From positions 62,001 to 126,000 of the forward strand of contig NZ_JADABY010000025.1 in NCBI RefSeq assembly GCF_015672735.1: a DNA stretch of 64,000 bases, in the 5' to 3' direction. This stretch comes from Citrobacter sp. Res13-Sevr-PEB04-36 (lineage in GTDB: Bacteria > Pseudomonadota > Gammaproteobacteria > Enterobacterales > Enterobacteriaceae). The notes under the pieces are model-generated. The model was not told the DNA's origin, searched no databases, and saw only the letters and a program-made list of their open reading frames with translations. Below are positions 8,877 through 16,700 of this stretch, in pieces. A program made the position numbers and the translations under genes. Numbering within the stretch: the stretch's first letter is position 1; every line of letters begins with the position of its first letter.

Positions 8877-10418
8877 ATGAAAAGTAACATGCCCGTTACA
8901 CAAGTTGAGCACTCACTTAACGCGAAAGCGACGCTGCTGTCGACGACAGATAAAGAAAGCCATATTACCTATGCCAACACAGCTTTTATTGAGGCCAGCG
9001 GCTTTAATGAAACCCAGCTCATGGGCGAACCCCACAATATTATTCGCCATCCCGATATGCCCTCTGCCGCCTTCGCCGACATGTGGCACACTCTCCAGCA
9101 GGGTGACAGCTGGACCGGAATGGTGAAAAATCGCCGGCAAAATGGTGACCATTACTGGGTTCGCGCCAACGTCACCCCCGTCTGGCACCGTGAAAAATTA
9201 ACTGGCTACATCTCTGTGCGTACTGTTCCATCGCGGGAAGAAATAGCCCAGAGTGAGCAGTTGTATGAAAAAATGAATAGCCACAAATTTAAAAGTTTCC
9301 GGCTTTTTAAAGGCATTGTTATTCGTCGTGGCATACTGGCATGGACCTCTGTGTTTAAATGGCTAAGCATAAGTCAGCGCGTCAATTATGCTTTAGGGGT
9401 AGTAGCCCTGCTCTGCGTATTATTAACACTCGCGCCGGTGAGTTCATTTATTCAGGCTGGCGGAATGGCCATGCTATTTCTGTTATTCGGTATTTACCTT
9501 AAGTGCCAAATTTGTCAGCCAGTTAATACGCTACTCAGTCAAATGAAAAAAGTTGTCTCCGGCCGTAAACCCGATAACTGTCATTTAAATCGCGTGGATG
9601 AAATCGGGATGCTGATGCGACTGGTTAATCAATCCGGGTTGAATCTCAATTCTCTGGTTGATGACGTCAGTACGCAAATTTCCGGGATCCGCGAAATCAG
9701 TCAACGGGTATCAAAAGAAGGCGTTGCACTGCATACACGCTCCGAAGAAACCGCCGCGGATCTGCAACAAACCGCTGCCGCCATTGAAGAAATTGGCAGC
9801 GCGGTGCAGCAAACCGCCGATACCGCCGCACAAACGATGACCATGGCCGATAAGACCAGCACCAACGCGACGGAAGGCGGCGATATCATGAAACAGACCA
9901 TCGCTATGATGCAGGCTATCTCACGTGATAACAGCCAGATCGTCGACATCATCGGTGTTATCGACAGTATCGCTTTTCAGACCAATATTCTGGCGCTGAA
10001 TGCTGCCGTCGAGGCGGCGCGTGCCGGGGAGTCCGGACGCGGTTTTGCCGTTGTGGCGGCGGAAGTGCGCAATCTGGCGCAGCACTCCGCCTCGGCCGCC
10101 AAAGAGATTAAGCAGTTGATCGAAAAGAACGTCGCGAACGTCAACTCCGGCGTAAAAATGGTGGAGCAAACAGAAACGCATCTCACGGGCATGATCGGTG
10201 ACGTATTACAAATGTCGATGATGATCAAAGACATCAGCCTCGCCACACGGGAACAAACCCAGGCGCTGGATCTGATCAATGACTCGATTTCACGCGTCGG
10301 CACCATGACCCACAATAACGCCGAGATGGTAGAGCGCGTCACTGATGCCACCGCCGATTTAACTCAGCGCTCCTCGCGACTGCAGCAGGCCGTTCAGGTC
10401 TTTGGCGTATCGGCATAA
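8877..10418 (+). CDS. Aer-like PAS-domain methyl-accepting chemotaxis protein
   Basis: A 513-residue chemoreceptor resembling E. coli Aer. The N-terminal PAS domain (about residues 15-120) has the [18 protein letters not shown] and [11 protein letters not shown] stretches typical of the FAD-binding PAS of Aer, then a hydrophobic hairpin (about 180-215), a short linker and a cytoplasmic signalling domain whose tip reads [19 protein letters not shown] at about 367-385. No periplasmic ligand domain exists, so it should sense an internal redox or energy signal. It lacks a C-terminal CheR pentapeptide. An open frame extends to 8700 but that extension is translated ERIC sequence; ATG 8877 gives the usual Aer-type N-terminus. 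It is divergent from the cysteine-type operon. Confidence 0.88.
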   Translation: MKSNMPVTQVEHSLNAKATLLSTTDKESHITYANTAFIEASGFNETQLMGEPHNIIRHPDMPSAAFADMWHTLQQGDSWTGMVKNRRQNGDHYWVRANVTPVWHREKLTGYISVRTVPSREEIAQSEQLYEKMNSHKFKSFRLFKGIVIRRGILAWTSVFKWLSISQRVNYALGVVALLCVLLTLAPVSSFIQAGGMAMLFLLFGIYLKCQICQPVNTLLSQMKKVVSGRKPDNCHLNRVDEIGMLMRLVNQSGLNLNSLVDDVSTQISGIREISQRVSKEGVALHTRSEETAADLQQTAAAIEEIGSAVQQTADTAAQTMTMADKTSTNATEGGDIMKQTIAMMQAISRDNSQIVDIIGVIDSIAFQTNILALNAAVEAARAGESGRGFAVVAAEVRNLAQHSASAAKEIKQLIEKNVANVNSGVKMVEQTETHLTGMIGDVLQMSMMIKDISLATREQTQALDLINDSISRVGTMTHNNAEMVERVTDATADLTQRSSRLQQAVQVFGVSA

Positions 10419-10502
10419 TCCAGACTTTGCGTCACTGATTAATTGAATGTAGGATGCTCGGCCGACAGTTTTCCCCTTCTAACACCATGAAGGGTAAAGC
10501 TG

Positions 10503-10529
10503 TTTTCGCCGCTGCACGGGCGGCAAAAA
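10503..10529 (+). terminator. Possible hairpin terminator between the chemoreceptor and ansP
   Basis: TTTTCGCCGC pairs with GCGGCAAAAA around a short G/C-rich loop. There is no T run directly after the stem, so it may end the chemoreceptor transcript or be part of the ansP leader; both are inference. Confidence 0.4.
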
Positions 10530-10565
10530 GGATTTTGTTAATTTGTCAGGCCAACAGGAAACGCA

Positions 10566-12008
10566 ATGAACACACACAACACGCAAGCCGCAGAACAACA
10601 TGCGGCGAAACGACGCTGGCTGAATGCTCACGAAGAGGGGTATCACAAAGCGATGGGCAACCGCCAGGTACAGATGATCGCCATCGGCGGCGCGATTGGT
10701 ACCGGGTTGTTTTTAGGGGCCGGGGCACGTTTACAAATGGCTGGACCAGCTTTAGCGCTGGTGTATCTGGTATGCGGTATTTTTTCATTCTTTATTCTTC
10801 GCGCGCTCGGAGAACTGGTACTACACCGCCCTTCAAGCGGTAGTTTTGTCTCCTACGCCCGTGAGTTCCTGGGGGAGAAAGCGGCCTACGTGGCAGGCTG
10901 GATGTACTTCATCAACTGGGCGATGACCGGAATCGTCGATATCACCGCCGTCGCGCTGTACATGCACTACTGGGGAGCGTTTGGCGACGTACCACAGTGG
11001 GTATTTGCCCTTGGTGCGCTGGCTATTGTCGGTACTATGAACATGATTGGCGTGAAATGGTTCGCCGAGATGGAGTTCTGGTTTGCGCTGGTCAAAGTGC
11101 TGGCGATCGTGATTTTTCTGGTGGTTGGTACGGTCTTTTTAGGTACCGGACAACCGCTGGACGGTAACACCACCGGGTTTCATCTGATCACCGATAACGG
11201 TGGCTTCTTCCCGCATGGCCTGCTACCTGCACTGGTGCTGGTACAGGGTGTGGTCTTTGCTTTTGCCTCTATTGAACTGGTGGGTACGGCCGCCGGAGAA
11301 TGCAAAGATCCACAAACCATGGTGCCAAAAGCGATCAATAGCGTGATTTGGCGCATTGGTCTGTTCTACGTCGGCTCCGTCGTGCTGCTGGTGTTGCTGC
11401 TGCCATGGAATGCCTATCAGGCGGGCCAAAGTCCGTTTGTGACCTTCTTCTCGAAACTTGGCGTGCCGTATATCGGCAGTATCATGAACATTGTGGTGCT
11501 AACCGCCGCCCTTTCCAGCCTCAACTCGGGATTGTATTGCACCGGGCGTATTTTACGTTCGATGTCGATGGGCGGTTCGGCCCCCAAATTTATGGCGAAA
11601 ATGAGCCGCCAGCAGGTCCCCTGGGCTGGGATCCTCGCCACGCTGGTGGTGTATGTAGTAGGCGTTTTCCTCAACTATCTGGTGCCATCGCAGGTGTTTG
11701 AGATCGTGCTGAACTTCGCGTCGCTGGGAATTATTGCGTCGTGGGGATTTATCGTGGTGTGTCAGATGCGTTTGCGTCGGGCCATTAAAGAGGGCAAAGC
11801 GGCAGATGTCAGCTTCAAGCTACCGGGCGCGCCGTTCACCTCGTGGTTAACGCTGCTGTTCCTGCTGAGCGTGCTGGTGCTGATGGCCTTTGATTATCCG
11901 AACGGCACCTACACTATCGCGTCGTTACCGTTGATTGCTATTCTGCTGGTTGCCGGATGGTTTGGCGTGCGTAAACGCGTGGCGGAAATCCAGCGCACCG
12001 CGCCGTAA
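10566..12008 (+). CDS. ansP: L-asparagine permease
   Basis: A 480-residue amino acid–polyamine–organocation superfamily transporter with 12 predicted membrane segments. The sequence is nearly identical to E. coli AnsP over the shared length, beginning with a cytoplasmic KRRWLNAHEEGYHKAMGNRQ stretch and the first-helix GGAIGTGLFLGAGARLQMAG motif used in substrate binding. It imports asparagine by proton symport. The protein stops at RTAP, while E. coli AnsP carries roughly 19 further acidic cytoplasmic residues, so the tail is shorter. AGG precedes the ATG at 8-9 bases. A 10-bp stem terminator follows. Confidence 0.95.
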   Translation: MNTHNTQAAEQHAAKRRWLNAHEEGYHKAMGNRQVQMIAIGGAIGTGLFLGAGARLQMAGPALALVYLVCGIFSFFILRALGELVLHRPSSGSFVSYAREFLGEKAAYVAGWMYFINWAMTGIVDITAVALYMHYWGAFGDVPQWVFALGALAIVGTMNMIGVKWFAEMEFWFALVKVLAIVIFLVVGTVFLGTGQPLDGNTTGFHLITDNGGFFPHGLLPALVLVQGVVFAFASIELVGTAAGECKDPQTMVPKAINSVIWRIGLFYVGSVVLLVLLLPWNAYQAGQSPFVTFFSKLGVPYIGSIMNIVVLTAALSSLNSGLYCTGRILRSMSMGGSAPKFMAKMSRQQVPWAGILATLVVYVVGVFLNYLVPSQVFEIVLNFASLGIIASWGFIVVCQMRLRRAIKEGKAADVSFKLPGAPFTSWLTLLFLLSVLVLMAFDYPNGTYTIASLPLIAILLVAGWFGVRKRVAEIQRTAP

Positions 12009-12015
12009 TCACATT

Positions 12016-12050
12016 CAGGCCTGACAGCGTATCCCCGTCAGGCCTGCTTT
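12016..12050. terminator. Terminator between ansP and the convergent lipoprotein gene
   Basis: Perfect 10-bp stem CAGGCCTGAC (12016-12025) / GTCAGGCCTG (12037-12046) followed by CTTTCTT. It lies between two convergent genes and probably serves ansP. Confidence 0.82.
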
Positions 12051-12051
12051 C

Positions 12052-12273
12052 TTAGTTGGCTTCGATTAACTGCGCAACATCATTGCTGTTAATTTCCCGC
12101 GCGTTGCCATCCTGATCGGTATAGCTGGTCATCCCGGTGTCTTTATCCAACTGTGGTTTGCCCTGAGTCGTAATGGTTTGTCCGCTTTTCGTCGTCATGA
12201 CGTAATCGGTGGTGCAACCTGCCAGAGTAAACAGCATTACGCCTGCGCAAAGGCAGATAAATGGCTTTTTCAT
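12052..12273 (-). CDS. YgdI/YgdR family small lipoprotein
   Basis: A 73-residue DUF903-type lipoprotein. A signal peptide ends in the lipobox LAGC (Cys at about residue 19), so the mature protein starts with a lipidated cysteine. The remainder, with DYVMTTKSGQTI and a TDQDGNAREINSNDV stretch, matches the SH3-like fold shared by YgdI and YgdR. Residue +2 after the cysteine is threonine, which predicts outer membrane sorting. The function of the family is unknown. It is convergent with ansP and separate from yncE, with its own promoter presumably in 12274-12385. Confidence 0.85.
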   Translation of the reverse strand: MKKPFICLCAGVMLFTLAGCTTDYVMTTKSGQTITTQGKPQLDKDTGMTSYTDQDGNAREINSNDVAQLIEAN

Positions 12274-12385
12274 GATATTCCCGTGTTATGCAATGAGCCG
12301 ATAAGGACCCAGTGTAAGTCCCTGATGTTTATCAGGCCAGCGATGGGGTGTAACGAGGCGTATCGTGGGGTATGGATAAATGACA

Positions 12386-12403
12386 GGAGGGGTTTCCCCC
12401 TCC
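12386..12403 (-). terminator. Hairpin terminator downstream of yncE
   Basis: GGAGGGG and CCCCTCC form a 7-bp stem 7 bases beyond the yncE stop on the minus strand. The T run is weak. Confidence 0.5.
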
Positions 12404-12410
12404 GGGCAAA

Positions 12411-13472
12411 TTACAGCGCGATGCGAATCACATCGTCCGGCTGCGTGGCTTCCTGCTCACGTGAAGATTTCTGTTTCACGCTTACATACAAGGTTTTGCC
12501 ATCAGCGGAGAGCTCCAGGCTGTTCGGGAATGTCGGGGTGTCGAATGTTTTGACGACTTTATAGCTTTTCGCGTCAATCACACTGACCTTACCGGCCTGA
12601 CGATGCGTCACGTAGGCTTCGTTGCGCGCGGGGTTGAACAGCACGGCCAGAGATTCCGGTGCGGCAACTTTCGCCAGTACCTTGCCGTCACGGGTATCAA
12701 TCACCAGCACTTCTGCCGCTTTAGAATCGGTGATAAACGCGCGGTTGCCAGCGGTGTCCAGACTCAGGTTGATGAAGAAATGCTCTTTACCGTCATCCAG
12801 CAGCTTTTTACGGCTGAGAATTTTATTGTCAGCGGTATCAATGGTAATGAACTCACCGTCGGCATTGGTGGTGTACAGGCGTTTAGCCTTGCTGTCGACG
12901 GCCAGACCGGTGCTCATTTTACCGGTGTTAGCAATGGTGGTTTTCAGTTTGATGGTTTCACCGTCGACCACCCAGATCACGCTCTCTTTGCCAATCCCGC
13001 TGATATAGACCGTGTTGGTGGCATCATCGGCTACCAGCTGACGCGGCTGCAGCGGACGGACATCTTCTGAACGTTTACGCGCATCCAGTACCAGACGGCC
13101 TTTTACGTCGCCGGTTTTAGCATCCATCGCGGTGACCGCACTGTTGACGGTATTACCAAACCACAGGGTCTGCGTTGCATTGTTGATGGTGGCGCCAAAC
13201 GGTTTCAGGTCGTTATGAATCGCCTGAGTCACTTCCAGCGTGACCGGGTCGAGACGGTAAACCACCCCGCCCTTATCCAGCTTACGACTCTGGGAGGTGG
13301 CAAGCCACAGCGCGTTTTCCTGTTGGCTGTACGCCATTTCGTAGGCGCCTTTGCCTACCGCTTTGCGCAGCAGTTCTTCCGCAGCCTGCGTACTAAAAGA
13401 GGATGCAACAAGCAGTGAACCTAACAGTAAAGAACCACGCAGACGCGGTGAAAACAGATGACGTAAAGACAT
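12411..13472 (-). CDS. yncE: YncE, periplasmic seven-bladed beta-propeller protein
   Basis: A 353-residue secreted protein matching E. coli YncE in length and nearly every residue. The signal peptide ends at about STQAAEE (residues 22-30). The mature chain is made of YVTN-type beta-propeller blades, with repeats such as NAYVTHRQAGKVSVIDAKSY. In E. coli it is periplasmic, iron-repressed and binds DNA in vitro; its physiological role is unsettled. The start at 13472 follows AGGGAG; an upstream in-frame ATG at 13496 lacks a better site. A Fur box lies upstream. In E. coli the TonB receptor gene yncD is divergent here, but that gene is absent in this window. Confidence 0.95.
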   Translation of the reverse strand: MSLRHLFSPRLRGSLLLGSLLVASSFSTQAAEELLRKAVGKGAYEMAYSQQENALWLATSQSRKLDKGGVVYRLDPVTLEVTQAIHNDLKPFGATINNATQTLWFGNTVNSAVTAMDAKTGDVKGRLVLDARKRSEDVRPLQPRQLVADDATNTVYISGIGKESVIWVVDGETIKLKTTIANTGKMSTGLAVDSKAKRLYTTNADGEFITIDTADNKILSRKKLLDDGKEHFFINLSLDTAGNRAFITDSKAAEVLVIDTRDGKVLAKVAAPESLAVLFNPARNEAYVTHRQAGKVSVIDAKSYKVVKTFDTPTFPNSLELSADGKTLYVSVKQKSSREQEATQPDDVIRIAL

Positions 13473-13553
13473 GACGACTCCCTTTGATAAATTCATTTGT
13501 TACTGCTTCACAGTGCTTCAATCAGCAAAATCATGGTTTTGCTTTTTAAGAAT

Positions 13554-13572
13554 GAGAATAGTAATCATTATT
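13554..13572. promoter_or_regulatory. Fur box upstream of yncE
   Basis: GAGAATAGTAATCATTATT matches 15 of 19 positions of the Fur consensus GATAATGATAATCATTATC and lies 82 bases upstream of the yncE start. Iron repression of yncE is known in E. coli, which supports the call. Confidence 0.75.
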
Positions 13573-13640
13573 TATCTCAAAGTAGAGTGTTTATTCGCTT
13601 TCTGGCAACAACCTTCTTATTTTCTCCATAAATGCTTAAC

Positions 13641-13665
13641 GTGCCGCTCACAAACAGAGCGGCAC
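13641..13665 (-). terminator. Hairpin terminator downstream of curA
   Basis: GTGCCGCTC (13641-13649) pairs perfectly with GAGCGGCAC (13657-13665). It lies 16 bases beyond the curA stop on the minus strand; there is no strong T run. Confidence 0.6.
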
Positions 13666-13680
13666 AGCGGATTTTCGCAA

Positions 13681-14715
13681 TTAATCTTCAGCGAGGCGAA
13701 TCACAACCTTGCCAAAGTTTTTCCCGGTCAGCAGGCCGATAAAGGCTTCCGGCGCGTTCTCCAGGCCCTCCGTAATCTGTTCCCGGTACTGGATCTTGCC
13801 TTCTTTGACCCAGCGCCCCATCTCCTGCTGGAACTCATGGATGCGATGACCGTAGTCCTGACTAATAATAAAGCCCTGCATCCGGATGCGCTTTTTCAGT
13901 ATGGTGGCCATCAGCAGCGGTAAGCGGTCGGGGCCTGCCGGTAACGCCGTGGCGTTATAACCACTGACCAGCCCACACACCGGAATGCGCGCAGAGGTGT
14001 TGAGTAACGGCAGCACCGCGTCGAAGACTTTGCCGCCAACATTTTCATAATAAATATCAATCCCCTGCGGACAGGCCTGCACCAGCTGTTGCGCGAAATC
14101 AGGCGCATGGTGATCGAGGCAAATATCAAAGCCGAGAACCTCGGTGGCATGACGGCATTTTTCCGCCCCACCGGCCACGCCGACCACCCGACACCCTTTG
14201 AGTTTGCCAATTTGCCCGACGGTTGCGCCTACCGGCCCGGTGGCTGCTGCCACCACTAACGTCTCTCCGGCTTTAGGTTGACCGATATCCAGCAGGCCCA
14301 TATACGCGGTAAAGCCCGGCATCCCCAACAGACCTAGCGCCCAGGATGGATGTTCCGGGTTATCGCCTAATTTGACCAAGCCGCTGCCATCGGAGATGTC
14401 GAAATCCTGCCAGCCGCTGTAGCTCAAAACCCATTCACCAACGTGATAATCAGGATGATTTGATGTCACTACCCGGCTGACAGTACCGCCCACCATCACC
14501 GCGCCAATCTCTACCGGGGGGGAATATGAAGGTTCATCGCTCATGCGACCGCGCATGTAGGGATCAAGAGACAGATACACGGTGCGCAGTAAAACTTGTC
14601 CTTCGCCGGGCGTGGCGACGCTATCATCTTCTAAACGGAAATTACTGAGTGCCGGGGCGCCATGGGGGCGAGAAGCCAGTACCCAGCGGCGGTTGCGTTG
14701 CAGTTGTTGACCCAT
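13681..14715 (-). CDS. curA: NADPH-dependent curcumin/alkenal reductase
   Basis: A 344-residue zinc-free medium-chain dehydrogenase matching E. coli CurA (YncB). It reduces the double bond of alpha,beta-unsaturated ketones, including curcumin and dihydrocurcumin, with NADPH. Features are the YLSLDPYMRGRMSD segment of the leukotriene B4 dehydrogenase-like group, the Rossmann stretch AAATGPVGATVGQIGKLKG (about residues 150-168), and the VGGKVFDAVLPLL region. Start 14715 follows AGGAGA; twelve extra in-frame residues upstream are not part of the family. In E. coli mcbR and yncD follow it; here yncE is next. Confidence 0.95.
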   Translation of the reverse strand: MGQQLQRNRRWVLASRPHGAPALSNFRLEDDSVATPGEGQVLLRTVYLSLDPYMRGRMSDEPSYSPPVEIGAVMVGGTVSRVVTSNHPDYHVGEWVLSYSGWQDFDISDGSGLVKLGDNPEHPSWALGLLGMPGFTAYMGLLDIGQPKAGETLVVAAATGPVGATVGQIGKLKGCRVVGVAGGAEKCRHATEVLGFDICLDHHAPDFAQQLVQACPQGIDIYYENVGGKVFDAVLPLLNTSARIPVCGLVSGYNATALPAGPDRLPLLMATILKKRIRMQGFIISQDYGHRIHEFQQEMGRWVKEGKIQYREQITEGLENAPEAFIGLLTGKNFGKVVIRLAED

Positions 14716-14784
14716 TGATGTTCTCCTCTGCTTTTGGCATGAATCCATCAATAGTAGACGCCCTCCGCTGGCGATGCTTTCACA

Positions 14785-15360
14785 TTAATTGCCGACGGCG
14801 TTTAACCGCACAACCAGATAAACACAAGTATGCGCGGTTTCATTAATAAACCGGCAGTCATTTGGCGGGCCGAGTTCCAGACAATCCCCGGCCTTCATTT
14901 CGTGGCGCGTATCTCCTTCGACGAACACCAACTCTCCCTGCTGCAGCCAGATAAGCTGTCTGGCCTGCACGTAGGACGACGCAGGCATGGGAATGTCACT
15001 CCCGGCGGGTAGCGCTATCTGCACCAGATCGATGGGCAGATCGCTGCGCGGGGAGACGTGGCGACGCAGATAATGGCTTTGCGGATCGTGCCAGACAGGC
15101 TGGTCGGCGAAGCGCAGCAGCTTGCCCTCCTGCATTTCCGCCCGCGCAATCAGCGTTGACATGCTGATGCCAAACGCCCCGGAAAGCCGCCCCAGCAGCG
15201 TTGCCGTTGGGCTGCTTTCGCCGCGCTCAATTTTATGGATCATTGCCCGCGACACGCCCGCCCGCTCGGCAAGCTCCGTCAGCGACCAGCCGCGTGATTC
15301 TCGCTCAATGCGAATTCTTGCACCGATCCGTTGATTTATGCTGTCTTCAATAGTATTCAT
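14785..15360 (-). CDS. XRE-cupin transcriptional regulator divergent from mnaT
   Basis: A 191-residue regulator with an N-terminal XRE helix-turn-helix (about residues 10-64, recognition helix region GVSRAMIHKIERGESSP) and a C-terminal cupin domain (about 105-185, with the QLIWLQQGELVFVEGD strand pair). It has the same architecture as SutR later in this window but is only distantly similar. It is divergent from mnaT with 37 bases between the start codons, which points to control of mnaT–ydcZ and of itself. A perfect inverted repeat overlaps its start codon. The ligand sensed by the cupin is unknown. Confidence 0.85.
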   Translation of the reverse strand: MNTIEDSINQRIGARIRIERESRGWSLTELAERAGVSRAMIHKIERGESSPTATLLGRLSGAFGISMSTLIARAEMQEGKLLRFADQPVWHDPQSHYLRRHVSPRSDLPIDLVQIALPAGSDIPMPASSYVQARQLIWLQQGELVFVEGDTRHEMKAGDCLELGPPNDCRFINETAHTCVYLVVRLNAVGN

Positions 15361-15373
15361 ATTGTAATACTAT
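15350..15373. promoter_or_regulatory. Inverted repeat operator at the XRE/mnaT divergent promoter
   Basis: ATAGTATT (15350-15357) and AATACTAT (15366-15373) form a perfect 8-bp inverted repeat with an 8-bp spacer, covering the XRE start codon at 15360. The position fits autoregulation and control of mnaT; binding is inferred. Confidence 0.6.
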
Positions 15374-15397
15374 AGTGAACAATCCCTGAGGTTCAAC

Positions 15398-15916
15398 ATG
15401 TCAATTCGCTTTGCCAGTAAAGAAGACTGCGCCGCCATTGCAGAAATCTACAATCACGCGGTGCTGCACACGGCGGCTATCTGGAATGATCAAACCGTCG
15501 ATGCCGAAAACCGTATCTCCTGGTACGAAGCCCGGCAAATGCTGGGGTATCCGGTGCTGGTGAGTGAAGAGAATGACGTGGTCACCGGGTATGCTTCTTT
15601 CGGCGACTGGCGTAATTTTGATGGTTTTCGTCATACCGTTGAACACTCGGTGTATGTGCATCCGGAGCATCAGGGAAAAGGCCTGGGGCGCGCATTACTC
15701 AGCCGGTTGATTGAAGAGGCCCGCAGGTGCGGTAAACATGTGATGGTCGCGGGCATTGAGTCGCAAAATCAGGCATCGTTGCACCTGCACCGCACGCTCG
15801 GTTTTGTCTTAACCGCGCAAATGCCGCAGGTGGGGACGAAGTTTGGTCGCTGGCTGGATCTGACCTTTATGCAGCTGCAACTGGACGATCGCCGGGATCC
15901 GGATGCGCGCGGATGA
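15398..15916 (+). CDS. mnaT: L-amino acid N-acyltransferase (methionine sulfoximine/sulfone acetyltransferase)
   Basis: A 172-residue GNAT enzyme closely matching E. coli MnaT (YncA). It acetylates methionine analogues such as methionine sulfone and sulfoximine, and some amino acids. The acetyl-CoA loop reads VHPEHQGKGLGRALL (about residues 87-101), and the substrate-side stretch HVMVAGIESQNQASLHLH is intact. Its stop overlaps the ydcZ ATG (ATGA), so the two are co-translated, as in E. coli. The divergent XRE-cupin gene is a candidate regulator. Confidence 0.95.
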   Translation: MSIRFASKEDCAAIAEIYNHAVLHTAAIWNDQTVDAENRISWYEARQMLGYPVLVSEENDVVTGYASFGDWRNFDGFRHTVEHSVYVHPEHQGKGLGRALLSRLIEEARRCGKHVMVAGIESQNQASLHLHRTLGFVLTAQMPQVGTKFGRWLDLTFMQLQLDDRRDPDARG

Positions 15917-16362
15917 ACCAGACGCTGACCCTTTCCTTTCTGATCGCCGCCGGCATTGGTCTGGTGGTGCAGAACACCTTGATGGTACGTATTACTCAGA
16001 CCTCTTCAACCATCCTGATAGCCATGCTGCTCAACTCGCTGGTGGGGATTGTGCTGTTTGTCAGCATTCTATGGTTTAAGCAAGGTGCGGCGGGGTTTGG
16101 CGAGCTGGTTTCCAGCGTACGCTGGTGGACGTTAATTCCCGGCTTATTGGGTTCGTTTTTTGTCTTCGCCAGTATTAGCGGCTATCAAAATGTAGGGGCT
16201 GCCACCACCATTGCGGTGCTGGTTGCCAGCCAGTTGATTGGCGGTTTGGTACTGGATATCTTGCGAAGCAACGGCGTACCGCTGCGTGCGCTGGTGGGAC
16301 CCGTCTGTGGCGCGGTGTTGCTGGTAATCGGCGCCTGGCTGGTGGCCAGGCGCTCGTTTTAA
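15913..16362 (+). CDS. ydcZ: YdcZ, DUF606/DMT-type small membrane protein
   Basis: A 149-residue protein with about five hydrophobic segments, the same length as E. coli YdcZ. It belongs to the DMT superfamily half-size group (DUF606), whose members probably act as dimers to export or import small metabolites. The start overlaps the end of mnaT by four bases, suggesting that an N-acetylated product or its precursor could be the cargo; that is inference. A REP pair follows the stop directly. Confidence 0.9.
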   Translation: MNQTLTLSFLIAAGIGLVVQNTLMVRITQTSSTILIAMLLNSLVGIVLFVSILWFKQGAAGFGELVSSVRWWTLIPGLLGSFFVFASISGYQNVGAATTIAVLVASQLIGGLVLDILRSNGVPLRALVGPVCGAVLLVIGAWLVARRSF

Positions 16363-16363
16363 C

Positions 16364-16440
16364 TGCCTGATGGCGCTTTGCTTATCAGGCCAACAGAATA
16401 TGCCTGTAGGCCGGATAAGGTGTGAGCACCGCCATCCGGC
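16364..16440. repeat. REP/BIME element
   Basis: Two palindromic REP units. The first, 16365-16390, pairs GCCTGATGGC with the TTATCAGGC arm. The second, 16406-16440, has the classic GTAGGCCGGATAAG and GCCATCCGGC arms. They lie between the convergent genes ydcZ and ydcY and may serve as a transcript stabiliser or gyrase site. Confidence 0.88.
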
Positions 16441-16449
16441 AAGGAAATA

Positions 16450-16683
16450 TCAGAGAATAGTGCCACCTTTGGTGAGCTGCTCACGGCGGGCTTCCATATC
16501 CTCTTTATACTGACGACCATGATGTGCGATCGCCGTACGCAGACGCTGTTGCTGGGTGTAGCGATCTTCCCGGCTCAGTTCTGCGTCATCGCTGAGCGCA
16601 ATCAGCAGTTCGTTCATATGCGTAATGACGCTCTCTTCAATGGCGGCGTCGACGCGGGCGCTGACCTCATCCAGGTGCGACAT
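16450..16683 (-). CDS. ydcY: YdcY, DUF2526 small protein
   Basis: A 77-residue soluble, highly charged protein equal in length and near-identical to E. coli YdcY. It appears mainly alpha-helical and has no signal peptide or membrane segment. Function unknown. It starts 17 bases after the stop of the DppA-like binding protein gene and is read in the same direction, so it may be cotranscribed with it here, a neighbourhood that differs from E. coli, where ortT and patD are adjacent. Confidence 0.93.
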   Translation of the reverse strand: MSHLDEVSARVDAAIEESVITHMNELLIALSDDAELSREDRYTQQQRLRTAIAHHGRQYKEDMEARREQLTKGGTIL

Positions 16684-16700
16684 ACTTTCTCCTTAACTGA

